This document shows, piece after piece, positions 47,101 through 58,390 of a stretch of DNA of 64,000 bases. Under the pieces are notes generated by a model that was not told where the DNA came from, did not search any database, and was given only the letters and a program-made list of their open reading frames with translations. This DNA is from Anaeramoeba flamelloides. Its lineage: Eukaryota > Metamonada > Anaeramoebidae. The stretch's first letter is position 1. Each line of letters opens with the position of its first letter. A program made the position numbers and the translations under genes. The stretch is taken from NCBI GenBank assembly GCA_027625915.1, contig JANTQA010000036.1:12995855-13059854 (forward strand), written 5' to 3'.

Positions 47101-48245
47101 AAATTGTTCACATCTCCTTTTTCACTTTCATTGTCTTCTTGTGTGAATTTTAAATCTTGTAAATCGGATTCTGCGATTTCTGGTTTTGTCGAGGACACAA
47201 CTTCCAATTTTAATTCAAAGTTACTTAAATTCTCCACCTTTGGCAACATTAGATCATAGACTCCATTTGTTTCCTTTGGTGCCCTTTTTAGTGGCTCGAT
47301 GTATGTTATCGAAACAGTCCTTGAATTGTTGGGGAGTATTGGATAAACCCTTGTTTTGAAATTGTTCCCACTTACTTTTTCAAGTAATCCTGGATCAACT
47401 CCCTTTCGGACTTCTTTTTCAAAGACCACTTTAGCTTTTACTTTTTCTATTATATATTTTTTTTGTTTTTGATGGTTTGTGTTTTTTGTTTTTGATTAGT
47501 TAATTATTAAGGAGAAAAGGAAAAGGTAATTTTTTTTTAAATTTGTTTTTAATGAGTGATTGATTGGTTGAGGAAAATACTTATTTGTTGCAAAATAAAT
47601 TGAACAAAATTTTCATTCAGCTTTCCCAAACATTTTTTTTATAAGTCGTGTAAAATTTCGAATTATTAATACTCTGAAAAGAAGCTTAAGTTATTCATTT
47701 TCCTTTTTTCGAATTGAGGAATTTGATGATTTATAATAATTCATTTTGGTGTGTTTTTTTTGGAAAGCTGAATGAAAATATTGATCTTTTTGTTTTGGAA
47801 TTAACAGTTGATGTCAAAAGATTTTTTTTTGAAACAAGGAGAAAAGGAAAATTGATCCTTTGAAAGATTTGACTTTTTTTGTATCAACTTTGAAAAAAAA
47901 AAATTTTTTTTGACAATTCTTTAAAAGGAGAAAAAAAAAAATTATTTAACTGTAATTAGGGTGGTTGTTTAAAAAAACAAAAAAAAAAAATAAAAACAAC
48001 TTACCAACTGGAACAGCATCAACCATTTTGCCATTAATGTCAAGTGCAAAGCCAGAAACTGAAGCGTCTTCAGGCATTGGAAAAAGCAATTCGCCTTCTA
48101 AAGTCTTGCCACTATCATTTTGGAAGGTCAATTCCATTGAAGTTTGTGCAAACGATGCCATAATCTTGGAATAGATTTTGACATTGCTAATTCTTAATTG
48201 AATTTTTTTTTCTCCTTCTTGAACAGTTAAAGATGGGGAATGCAT
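44160..48245 (-). CDS. VIT - vWA - TPR - DUF2135 (YfaP-like) protein
   Basis: Exon 1 48245-48005, exon 2 47446-44160, intron 558 bases, phase 1; 1175 residues. The junction rebuilds the VIT motif VPVG/EKVKAKVVFEKEV. Residues 1-140 form a VIT domain (LLFPMPEDASVSGFALDI, YPILPNNSRTVSITYIEPL). A vWA-like domain starts near 260 with a MIDAS-like DSSKS (268-272) and a later LLFTDG. A Glu/Lys run (residues ~440) and coiled coils follow (QRRRSIQERETERV). The last third holds TPR-like helices (LVLNPEEPQSYRDLALVYAK) and a C-terminal DUF2135/YfaP-type beta domain (VLGWDTDMVDIDLWVIEP, GGKVSRDFTQGYGPEEYLL). VIT-vWA proteins (inter-alpha-trypsin inhibitor, PARP4 relatives) act in protein-protein adhesion. 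DUF2135 is, from memory, mostly bacterial. No signal peptide or membrane segment is seen, so a cytoplasmic role is likeliest. A broken partial copy lies at 63656-64000. Confidence 0.88.
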
Positions 48246-49129
48246 TTTGCCTTAATAAATAAAAGTAAACCAATATAAAAATTAAAAAAAATAATTTTTT
48301 TTTGTAACAAAATTATCTTTTATTTGATTGTACTCTATTTGAATAAGAAATTAGTTAGAACTCAAAAAAATAATGTCTTGATTGTTCAAATTGTTTTTAT
48401 GAGCACAAAATCTTCGAGTTTTTTTTTATTTTGATGTAATTGATCAAGTTTAAAAGAAGTTTTGGTGTTGAGTTGGGGTTTTTATTTCGATAAGAGAAAC
48501 CAATTTACTTTTTTTCAGTGTTTCAAGTATTCTGGAATTTTTTGAGAAACTTCGAAATGCCTTTTTAGGAAATCCAAATAACTTACTTGAAGAAACAATG
48601 GGTTTCTGTTTTGGCAATTTTGAGTTTGTCCCATTTTTCTTTTTGTAATAATTTTACTTTTTGTAGAAAATTTTGAAAGAATTTTTGTTTGATTGGCTAA
48701 CATGTTTTTATTTTTAGAATTTTTTTATTTCGAGAGATCGAAATCCCTAATTGGAGGTTTTGGGATTAAATACTTTTTTAGAAAACGAAAATGTTGATTT
48801 GTTTTGAAAATCTCTTCAAAGACATTATTTGAAAATAATTTCGTCGAATTTACTTGCAAGCCAAGTTATTTAAGGTGGGTGTTTGCAAAAAAAAATTCGG
48901 ATGCACCCCAAACACTGGTATTTTCATTTTAGTTATGGCTCTTTAGATTTTTTATCCAAATTTTGAAATTTTTTTTTTTTTGATCCAAATAAGATATTTT
49001 TGTCGGTTTTTGTCTTATTTCTCTTATGTGCTCTACTCTAAAACTTCACGAAACATGTCCAACAAATAACCCACTGAAGTATTTTTTAATTAATTTTTCT
49101 TTTAATTTTTCTTTTTTAGTGATTAAAAT

Positions 49130-50660
49130 AATGCATACCCAACGACGATAATCCGTGTTTCAAAATATTATCCGTGATTTTTTTTATTCTTGTACCAAGA
49201 CAACATCCAATCTTCTACCAATTAGTATACCTAATTCCAAATCAATTTTGAAAGTAAAGATCCGGTTATTTTCAGTAATATTTAAATTATTCATGCAAAT
49301 AGTTGAAAATTTTCCATAATATTCTCAATTTTTTTGAAATTTTTTGTTTTTTTTATGATTAAAATTTTCTGTATTAATTTACTCTATTTTTTGGAGAGAA
49401 ATTTTGCAATTTGATTCTTCATTTTTAGAATTTATTTTTAAATAATAGAACTTTAAGAAACCAATGTCATATTTTTTTAGGGTTTATTATTGGTTTCTTT
49501 GATTGGTTAATGTTTTGGTCAACTAAAACAAAAAAACACGCTTTTTATTTTGAAAAACGCATTAATTTTTTTTACACTCTTTATTTTGACTACAGTACTA
49601 GTATTTGAATTCTAAATGGGTTCAAAATTTCACTTTCCTTTTGGTAATTTTGTTTTATCTAAATTGAGTTCTCAAAGAAGTAGGTTGTACTTTGTGGCTC
49701 AATATTTATTTGAAAAAGGATACTGAAAACGAAGTGAAATTTTTTCCTGTTTATAATTCAACTACAAGGCATACATAAGCTATTGTTGTTGAAATAAAGT
49801 GTGCAAAAAAGTTTAATCCATGCTTCAAAACAACAAGCATGTTTTTTTGTTATAGAAGATCTATAAATCAACCAAATCAAAGAAACTAACAATTAACCTT
49901 AATTAAATATGGTATTGATTTCTTAAAGTTCTAATATTCAAATCAAAAATACTAAAAATGAAGGATCAGATTCGAAAATTTATTGTAAAAAAATAGAGAT
50001 AAATTTTTGGTTGAGAAAATTTTAATCCTTAAAAATCAAAAAAATACAAAAAAATTGAGAATATTATGAAAAATTTTCAACTAATTTTAGCCCTAATTTT
50101 AATTTTACTAAAAATTACAAGATATTTATTTATTTATTTATTGTGAGAAAGGAGTAATCAAAGAAATTTTACTAAATAAAAAAAAGAAGAAGAAAAATAA
50201 TTAAAACATTAAAGTAAAAAAAATATTATATCATTCACAAAACCAAATTAAAAATTATCCACGTCCTGAAACAGGAGGAGTAAAAACCCAATAGAAAGAT
50301 TATTAATAATAAGATTCCACAAACTGTGATTAATAAATTGGTATTTCACGACTCCGAAAAGTGGGGCACTATGTACCCGAATTTGTATATTTTTTTACTA
50401 GTTTAGGAATTTTTTATTTTCAATTTTTTTTATTTTCATTTTTTCTTTATTACCTTAAGTTTTCTAACCATTAGATCTTTGATGAAAAATTCTCTACAAG
50501 AACAATAAATTTCTCATTTTTGATTAACCAAAAATTACCAGATATTTACTTTCAAAATCGATTTGAACTTCGGTATACTATGGGGTAGTCGATTGGATGT
50601 TGGCTTGGAACCAGAAGAAGAAAAAAATGAACGGATTATATTTTGAAACATTGATTATAG
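49130..50660. repeat. F8 palindrome of about 1.5 kb with an F1 MITE as its loop
   Basis: The left arm (about 49130-49590) and right arm (about 49775-50660) are inverse copies. TTTCAAAATATTATCCGT pairs with 50628-50650. AACATCCAATC..CTACC..AGTATACC pairs with 50570-50605. GTTGAAAATTTTCCATAATATTCTCAATTTTTTTG-type sequence pairs with 50050-50085. TAGAACTTTAAGAAACCAAT pairs with 49917-49936. AAAAAAACACGCTTTTTATTTTG pairs with 49828-49850. The arms are clearly diverged (old). The right arm carries extra DNA at about 50100-50510. A lone arm occurs at 15640-15960. No gene is inside. Confidence 0.65.
49594..49770. mobile_element. F1 inverted-repeat element, copy D
   Basis: Starts TACTAGTATTTGAATTCTAAATGGG and ends TTATAATTCAACTA, with inner TTTCACTTTCCTTTT paired to GAAGTGAAATTTTT. 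It forms the centre of the F8 palindrome. About 175 bases, like copies C and E. Confidence 0.65.
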
Positions 50661-52804
50661 TTGTTGACACATTATTTTGATCATTGTAATATTACATTTC
50701 CAAACTCTCAAGATTCATTCAAATTGCCCCGAAAAGTTTTCAAAGCAGTAGATCAAGGTGTATAAACATCGTATAATTGTTTACTCAAAAAGAATTTGAA
50801 CCTTGAGTGTTTGTTTTAGAAGAATAATTGAAGATTAGTTGTTTTCTGTAATTGTGATCAAGAAAGAATTGGTGGGTATAATTGTATACCACGACCTTTT
50901 ACTATTTATCAGATCTTATGATTTGTTATTACACATATACAAAAAGTGATGTCTACGGATATTAAGTTTTTTTATTAAATTTGTCATTTTCCCAAAAACT
51001 ATAAAACTTTTTCCCCCCCCCCCAGACGCAATAGATACCTTTTTAAAAAAACCAAGGTATTTAATCTTAAAAAATTCAAATAAATTATCGAATAAAAATG
51101 TTTGGGGTTTTTATTATTTTTTGATTTCTAATAATCATTTAAGATTTTTGAATATCTGTTTCAACCTCAACGATTTTTATTCCTTTATTAAAGTGTTTTT
51201 TTATATCAGAAATCCCAAGTTTGTTGACCAGAAACGTTTATCTTGTTGGAAAATAGGATAATTTTTAGAGTTTTTGGGAAAATGTCAAATTTACTTAAAA
51301 AATTCAAAATATTAAGACATCACTTTTTACACAGTTGCAAAGCTATTTTGAAATTAAACAAATAAAAATATTTCTGTTAAATTCATTATTTTTTTGCTGG
51401 TTCTTAATTGAACAAACCCAAAGATCTTCAAAAAGCAAATTTGAAACAATATTATGTAAAAATTCAAAATGATTTCCATATGAAACCGAAATATAAAATG
51501 TGAGCTAGTATAATGTAATTTTGACAGTATTATGAGCTCGGTGTGTAAATTACTATACCTCCCTAAACATAAAAATGCCAATTACTAAGAAAAAAAAAAT
51601 GAAAAAAGAAGGTAAGAAAAGTATATAAAAAAGGACTGGACACTCAAAATCGAAATAAAAATTAATAACAAGCGGTTTTTAATTGATCAAAATGTTTCTT
51701 TTAGATATGGGAATTAGCTTCAAAAAAAAAAAAAAAAGAAGACAAGAAAATACAAATATTTAAAAATTAACTTGTAAATTCAGGCGCGTATCATGAATGA
51801 TTGTAAATACCAATTTTGATTTACAAGGGATAACAATCCCATAAACCAAATCAATAGAGTATAGTCTTTAATCAACAAACTTGATGAAAATATTTCAAAA
51901 AGAAGAAATTCACACCAAATAATCTCATTTCGGCATCATAGAAAAACAAAAAAAAAATGAATTTGATATTTGTTTTGAAGTATTTAAATACAATATTTAG
52001 TTTAAAAATGATAAATATTTCCATTTAGTCACAAAAATCAATTTACCTAACTCGAAATTTTCTAAAAAACAATCTAGATTTTATATTTGAGTAAAAATTC
52101 TTGACTCGAGTTCTGTGTAAGCGAATAAATACATAATTTATCATAAAAGAAACACACATCGACCATAAATTCCAGAGACTAATTTCAGATATTGGATGGT
52201 TGAATTATCTTTTTTTACGAGAAGTATACCCGATAATAAATTGGCCATATTCTTACGAATTTCGACAAAAATAACAAAATACATTGTTTTATAGCTTTTT
52301 TTCATATAAGGACAAGATTGTCTACTTTTTAATAACTTTTTTTTCATAGTCATTTTTTTTAATTTAAAAATCACAAATTTGATAAACAAAATTAAGATTT
52401 AAATTTACAGTGTTGTTTATTTTTTTTGGGAAACATCAACAAAAGAATTTAAAAAATTAAATAAAAAAGAGATCCATCTTTAACTAGATTAAAAAATGAT
52501 TCCTATTTATAATGTATAAGCAAATATTTTTAGATTGAATTGATTTTATGTATGGAACTGACTGTAATGATAAATTTCTAATTTAAAAAATTAAAAAAAA
52601 TATTACATTTTTTAAATAATTATCTTGTACAATATTAAAGAAAAAAAAAAATATAATTGCAGATCTACTTTATCTTTGAACTATTTTGAGATATTATTCT
52701 ATTTCCAAATCTGGATTAAAGCCAAATATCAATTTAATTGTATTGGGGTAATAATATTATTTTAAATGTTTATATTTTTTATTTTTTAGATTTTAATTGT
52801 TTGT
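50661..52804. other. gene-less stretch between repeats
   Basis: No gene is supported. An 82-codon frame at 52389-52141 (minus) has a middling composition (MANLLSGILLVKKDNST) but no recognisable domain or splice partners. There is an 11-C tract at about 51013-51023, and a short GGAACTGACTGTA word at 52554 that matches the F4 terminus. Confidence 0.4.
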
Positions 52805-53575
52805 TAGACTTTAACACCCCCACTTGCCAAGTAAACACCAATTAAAAATTTTTACAACACATCAAAAGTCAATTTTTGAAAAAAAAATCTTATTTAATCA
52901 ATTCTCGAAGAAATACCAAATTAGAACTATCCGCTAATTGAAATGTTAATGATTGTTTATAAATTACAATAGTTGAAAAACAATAAATAAAGAATAATCA
53001 ATACAAATAAATCATATGTGTGCTAAAAATTTTGGAGAGAGCAAAACAAAAAAATAGATTCGTAAATTTATTTAAATTCTATTAGGATTTTTGATCGATC
53101 AAATGGTTAGATAACTACCAATTAATTTTATTTGAGTTCTTTTATTGTGAACAACTCAACTTTAACATAATATCAGTCATTAAAAAATATTTTGATCGAA
53201 GGAAGCAAGTTATGTAATTCAAAAAAAAAAAAAACAAAAAACCCAAAATATGAAAAAATGATTTTCAAATTTATTTAAATTCTATTAGGATTTTTGATCA
53301 ATCAAATGGTTAGATAACTACCAATTAATTTTATTTGAGTTCTTTTATTGTACACAACTCAACTTTAACATAATATCAGTCATTAAAAAAGATTTTGATC
53401 GAAGGAAGCAAGTTATGTAATTCAAAAAAAAACAAAAAAAAAAACCCAAAATATGAAAAAATGATTTTCATATTTTTCTCAAATTTAAATTATTTCCTAT
53501 TTGAATGAGATTTTATTATCGGATTCTTTCGACCGTTTTAACTGTGTGGAAAATTTTGAATAATAGTTTACTTAA
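52805..53575. mobile_element. F6 element, copy 3, with an internal 203-base tandem duplication
   Basis: Forward orientation. It starts AATTAAAAATTTTTACAACACATC, includes GAAATACCAAATTAGAAC-ATC-GCTAATTGAAATGTTAA and GATCGATCAAATGGTTAGATAAC, and ends AACTGTGTGGAAAATTTTGAA. The segment from 53064 is repeated with a 203-base period (second unit from 53267) and the two units differ at only a few bases, so this duplication is younger than the element itself. Confidence 0.65.
53064..53470. repeat. two-copy 203-base tandem repeat
   Basis: Units 53064-53266 and 53267-53470 share ATTCTATTAGGATTTTTGATC, CAACTCAACTTTAACATAAT, GATCGAAGGAAGCAAGTTAT and a following poly-A/CCCAAAATATG block. Differences seen include GATCGATC/GATCAATC, TGTGAAC/TGTACAC and the poly-A length. 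Confidence 0.85.
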
Positions 53576-53660
53576 AATACATCGAGGGTTTATTAAGGAT
53601 TAGATAAATTTAGGATAATATGTAAAACTTTTTGGTCAAAACATTATGATATATAGCCCT

Positions 53661-53796
53661 TCAGCACTTGAGATGGGGGATCTCCAACCCCAATGTTTTG
53701 GCCATAAGTTCACACATGCTTACTTCATTTAAGATGGTCCTTAATCCAAATAGCTCTTCATTTATCTCTGGTCGTTGTACTTTAATACTAATAGCT
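53661..53796 (-). CDS. possible orphan terminal exon, unrecognised
   Basis: A minus-strand frame of 45 codons begins at a consensus acceptor (AAATTTGCAG) and ends at TGA 53661-53663. Its composition (VQRPEINEELFGLRTILNEV, then CELMAKTLGLEIPHLKC) is far richer in E, G, V, P and C than chance frames in this DNA. The matching upstream exon was not found; a helical frame at about 53990-53870 (LAVLQNILILENVLKETVHG) is a candidate. The opposite strand is also open here, so the evidence is compositional only. Confidence 0.3.
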
Positions 53797-54438
53797 CTGC
53801 AAATTTTAAAAAAATTTTTATATACTGATAAATTCTAAGAAATTTCAAAAAATTTTTCATTCAATTTCCATTTTTATAAATCCATGAACTGTTTCTTTTA
53901 AAACATTCTCCAGGATAAGAATATTTTGAAGAACGGCTAATTTTACAGAGTTTCTGAACACTTGACTTCAATAGAATTCTTTAATCAAAGTTTGAATATA
54001 AAAATTTCCAAACATAAATTACATTTTATCAGTATCAATCTCATTTTAAAATTTTAAATCATTGAAAGTGTCTATTTATAATAGAACAAAAAATAAAAAA
54101 ATACAAAAATTGAAATTATTTTTTTACAAAATAAAAATAATTTTAACTTTGTTTAAAAGATTTTTTGAACTTTTACATAAATGAAAGGGTTGCATTTGTA
54201 ACATGTCTGTAGAATTCATTTATAACCTGTTTAAATGAAATCAACTTTGTGTATTAGCTATATTCCTTAAAAATCAAATAATCTAAAAAGAGAAAAGAAA
54301 TCTTTACCATTTATTAAAAAAGTGTTTTAAAGACACAAAAACACTAAATTGGATTTTTTTGACAAAAAAAAATGAACTAAAGTCATTTTCTAGAATTATT
54401 TTAAAATCCATTTATCTGTGGAAAATTTTGTTTTCAAG

Positions 54439-55153
54439 ACCAAATTATTCGAGGCAAAAGCAATCAATATTTTTGAAAGATTAACATTCATTCAAGATCT
54501 AACCAGAAAAGTTAATTTAAATCCAACCCAAGTGTGTTTGCTCACTCCTACTTCCCATACCCTAAACTGAAAAAAAAAAACGTAACTAAAATAATATTCA
54601 AGGTTCTGATTGTTAAATTTGATATTTACATCAACAAACAGCTTATTCAAGAGTTACCTTTCAACCAAAAGTTTTTCATTACTCAAAAACAAAGATAGAC
54701 TTAAACCCAAAGAGTTCTTTTTTAGTCAAAGTGTAGAATGTTTACAACAAATTTATTAAACAGAATAATTTAGAACTTTCTCAATTTACGAATTCTTAAT
54801 TCTTCAAATTTTGAATTAAAAAAACAAATTAAAAGAATTTAAGACAAGATTTCTTCTCATAAAATTAACATAAATGAGATTTTGAGAATGGTTGATAGGA
54901 CAATAATTTTTCTGTTATTTTGAGATAAAATACGATTTTTTTCTAAACTTCATTTGGGGCTATTCGTCATCAAGAACAAAGTTTGGTTTTCATACCAAGT
55001 GAGTATGGGTGTTTTTCTTTCTTGAAAAGGTTGAAAAAAAACTATTTCCACTTAACTGTAAAAGTCTATGAAGAAATTGACAACAAAGAGAATGGATTTT
55101 TGAATTTACAATCTGAACTTGTTGATTCAACAATATTATCTCAAAAAACTTGA
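54439..55153 (+). pseudogene. exon relics, possibly of a UTP25/helicase-fold protein
   Basis: Three plus-strand frames follow plausible acceptors just upstream of the ORP gene. They are 54439-54570 (TKLFEAKAINIFERLTFIQD, then NPTQVCLLTPTSHTLN, TGA), 54603-54698 (VLIVKFDIYINKQLIQELPF, TAG), and about 54970-55153 (EQSLVFIPSEYGCFSFLKRL, then NYFHLTVKVYEEIDNKENG, TGA). SLVFIPS followed by a helix resembles helicase motif IV, and the combination with FLKRLKKN..F resembles the C-terminal region of UTP25, an SSU-processome factor with a helicase-like fold. The intervening spans are too short to hold the rest of that fold and each piece ends in a stop, so an eroded gene is likelier than a working one. 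The family call is weak. Confidence 0.25.
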
Positions 55154-55231
55154 ATGAAAAATTATCTAATTTATTTTTTCAAAAAAAATCATTTTTTTGT
55201 TACTTTTCTTTTTATTATAAATTTTCGAAAA

Positions 55232-58200
55232 ATGTCGTTCATCTTCAAATCAAAATCCAAATCGAAATCGAAATTGAAATCGAAATCTAAATCGAAAACA
55301 CAAAAAAAGAAACCCCAGAAAAAACAAAAGCTTATACTTGACGTTGAAGAACCAAGAGTGGTTACAGAGCCTAACGAAAAGGAAATCGAAGAATATGAAC
55401 CAAAAGAAATTGTCATCAAGCCAAGCCCACAAAGATCTAAGAATTATAACAATTCCAAAGAACTTTGGGATCGAGTACATTACGCACACCAAAACGGAGG
55501 CTGGTTATACCGTAATCATGATATGATCAAAAAACAAAGAAAGTAAGCTCTTTAACTTTGTACACAAAGGATTGTTTTTCACACTAAAAATTCCATTTTT
55601 TTTACTATTTTTGTTTCAAAAAAAAATTAAAAACTGAATTGTTTAGAATTGTCTTTGAGATTATCAAGAACATTGCGGGGAATATTTTTAAAAGTGAAAG
55701 GGATCTTTGCTCAATTACGATGCCTGTTGGCATCTTTGAGCCACGATCCTATTTACATAGGCTTGTTGATATCTTTCAGTTTTGTCCAATTTTTTTTAAG
55801 GTTGCAGCACAAGAAAAGGACCCATTGGAAAGGCTAAAATTAGTTATCTGTTGTGTAATTTTGGGTCTCCACAACACTGTTGCTCAAGCTAAGGTAAGAT
55901 TGAATTTCAATTGATCTTAACACTGATAAATATTTTTAAATTAAACCAACAACACACTTTTTTTTTTTTTTTTTTGCTTTTGGTTTAACATCCAATTTTC
56001 ACAAACTAAAAATTTACTTTTTTATTATATATTTTTGTTAATTGTTTGATAGCCCTTCAACCCAATTTTAGGTGAAACTTTCCAAGGAAACTTTATTGAT
56101 GGGACAGAAATTTATTGCGAACAAGTTTGTCATCATCCGTAAGTTAGCATTATATTTAATTTTCATTTTATCCCAAACCATTCAATTTTAAATGGGAAAT
56201 AAGTTTACACATCCATTTTTTTTTTTTCCTTTTAAAGTTAGGCATTCGTATATTTTTGTTCGATTTAATTATCAATGATGAATTAATATACATATATATG
56301 TCTCTATATAAACCCCAATTCAAAGTTTTTAACACACCAAAATTTTATTGTTGAAAAAAAAATCTCTCGTTTAATCAATTCTAGATGAAATACCAAATTA
56401 GAACCATTCACTAATTGAAATGTTAACAACCTTTTATTGATTACAATACCCAAAAAAACAAAAAATAAATAATTACCAATACTAATAAATTTACTGTGTT
56501 CTAAAAATGTTGGAGATGGCTAACAAAAAAATTCATCGGCAAATTTGTAAAAATTCTATTAGGATTATTGATCGATCAAATGGTTAGATACTATCAACTA
56601 ATTTTATTTGAGTTCTTCTATTTTGAACAAATCAACTTTAACCGAATATCAATCGTTGAAAAAAATTATTGATCGAACAAAGCAAGTTACGAAATTCAAA
56701 AAATAAAATAAAAAGAAAAAATAAAAGATGAAAAAATGATTTTCATATTTTTCAAAAATCAAAATTATTTCCAATTTGAATGAAATTGTATTATTGCGAT
56801 TCTTTTAAATATTTTAACTTTGTTGAAAATTTTAAATTTTAGTTTTTACATATATACATATATATTCACAATTACACGATTTAAAAAATTGAAAAAGAAA
56901 TGTTTTGGTAATCAAATTTTTTTTGTGATTTTCTCAACTTTTATCGTTTATTCAATTTTGTTTAAAATTGATTTTTTGAAAGAGTTCAGCTAGTACAAAA
57001 ATGAATGATAAATCAGAACATTTTTTTTTTTCATTTGATTTATTTATAATTATATCACTAATCCCATAATATATGGAAAAATCAAAGACAATTACTTTTA
57101 AAAATAAACTCTTTTCCAAAAATTACAACATATTTAAAAAACGAAAAGAAACTATTTTTTTGAAAAAAAAACATTTATTTAATCATGTTTTTAAAATAAT
57201 AAAATATTTTATCAAAAGTATATATATCTCTTTTGGTGCTATTATAATTCAATTAAAAAAAAAAGGAATAATTCAATAACAAAAATTTAATGAATTAACA
57301 AAAAAAAAAAGTTTAAAAATATTTTCGATTTTCAAAAATTTAAAAAAAAAAACAAGTTAAAAATTTCGGAATAATATTTCTGAAAATTTTTTCAGCATAG
57401 TTGTGTAAATTGTACTATTGAAATTATTGAAAAAAAAAATTTTTTTTATTTAATCCCATCAAAAATTCAAAGGATTGAAAAAAAAAATAATAATAAACAT
57501 CACAAAAAAAAAGAAACATAAATTATTATGGAATAATCCAAAATTAACAATAAATTATGATTAATTGTGTGCTATTACTGCCACGATTACACGATTTCAA
57601 TTAATTCTAAGAAAAAAATCTTGAATAAAATTCAGAATTTATCAGTAACATTGTCCAAATCAACCAATAATAATAATAATAATTTCATTTCAATTTTCTT
57701 TTAATTGCACTTTTTGTATTTTTTTATATCTTAATCACATAAAATAGACCAATTTCAGCTTACGAAATCATTGATAAGGATAAACTCTATCATTTCCACG
57801 GGAGGGGGCAATTCAAATCCAAATTTAAGGGATACTCCGTTACAGGGCAATCCGAGGGCAACAACAATCTTGAATTTTCTGATGGTAGTAAAATTGTTTT
57901 TACAACACCAGCACTGTTTTTAAAGGGGATTATTCTTGGCGACCGTGTTGTTGAGTATTCATCAACGGCAACCTTTCATGATGTCACGAACAATCTTTAT
58001 TGTGAATTGACTTTTAATCCCGATCCTAGAGGATGGATTAAAAGTATGTTTACTTCTTCAAAATCTAACCCAACAGATTATTTTTATGGGCAAATAATCA
58101 AAAAAACCCATAAGAACATAGAAAAATGCAAAGTGCTTTGCGAAGTCAATGGATCTTGGCTAGGTAGAACAGATTTTGATGACATGACTTATATTTCATT

Positions 58201-58390
58201 AAAAGATGGATGGCATCCAGTGGTCATTTATGAAAAAAAGGAAGAATCGCTGCCTTCCGATTGTAAACACCGTGCCGATTTACACCAACTGAAACTGGGC
58301 AACTTGAAAAAGGCTGCTACAGAAAAACACAGATTAGAAGTTTTACAAAGAAAAGATGCCAAATTACGTAAAAAGGCATCAAAAAAATAA
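55232..58390 (+). CDS. oxysterol-binding protein-related protein (ORP), short form
   Basis: Lipid-transfer protein of the OSBP family, which moves sterols or phosphoinositides between membranes. Exons 55232-55542, 55647-55893, 56053-56138, 57748-58390; introns 104, 159 and 1609 bases; phases 2, 0 and 2 all fit, giving 428 residues. I prefer ATG 55232 (MSFIFKSKSKSK) over the in-frame ATG at 55154. A Lys/Ser-rich head leads to WLYRNHDMIK, then the ORD core: MPVGIFEPRSYLHRLVDIFQ, PLERLKLVICCVI, KPFNPILGETFQG, the OSBP fingerprint as EQVCHHPP (209-216; Ser of the usual EQVSHHPP is Cys), GRGQFKSKFKGYS, and the distal WLGRTDFDD and RADLHQLKLGNLKKA (the EKxxLEExQR-like region). There is no PH domain and no FFAT motif. 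The third intron houses an F6 transposable element. Stop TAA 58388-58390. Confidence 0.95.
56308..56845. mobile_element. F6 element, copy 4 (forward, in ORP intron 3)
   Basis: Starts CCCCAATTCAAAGTTTTTAACACACC, includes GAAATACCAAATTAGAACCA, ATTGATCGATCAAATGGTTAG, CAACTTTAACCGAATATCAATC, and ends TTTAACTTTGTTGAAAATTTTAAA. It aligns end to end with copies 2 and 3 without the tandem duplication. Non-coding, about 540 bases. Confidence 0.65.

Noticed and set aside
47429-47446. Treating the VIT gene's large exon as a complete gene starting near 47429
   Set aside because: The VIT fold needs the first exon at 48245-48005, and a phase-1 junction joins them precisely.
48515-48703. An extra 5' exon for the VIT gene
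   Set aside because: A short frame ends at a good GTAAGT donor, but its reading frame does not join ATG 48245 in phase, and the VIT domain is complete without it.
52141-52389. 82-codon minus frame as a gene
   Set aside because: Length is within chance for this composition, no domain, no splice partners; left as unassigned.
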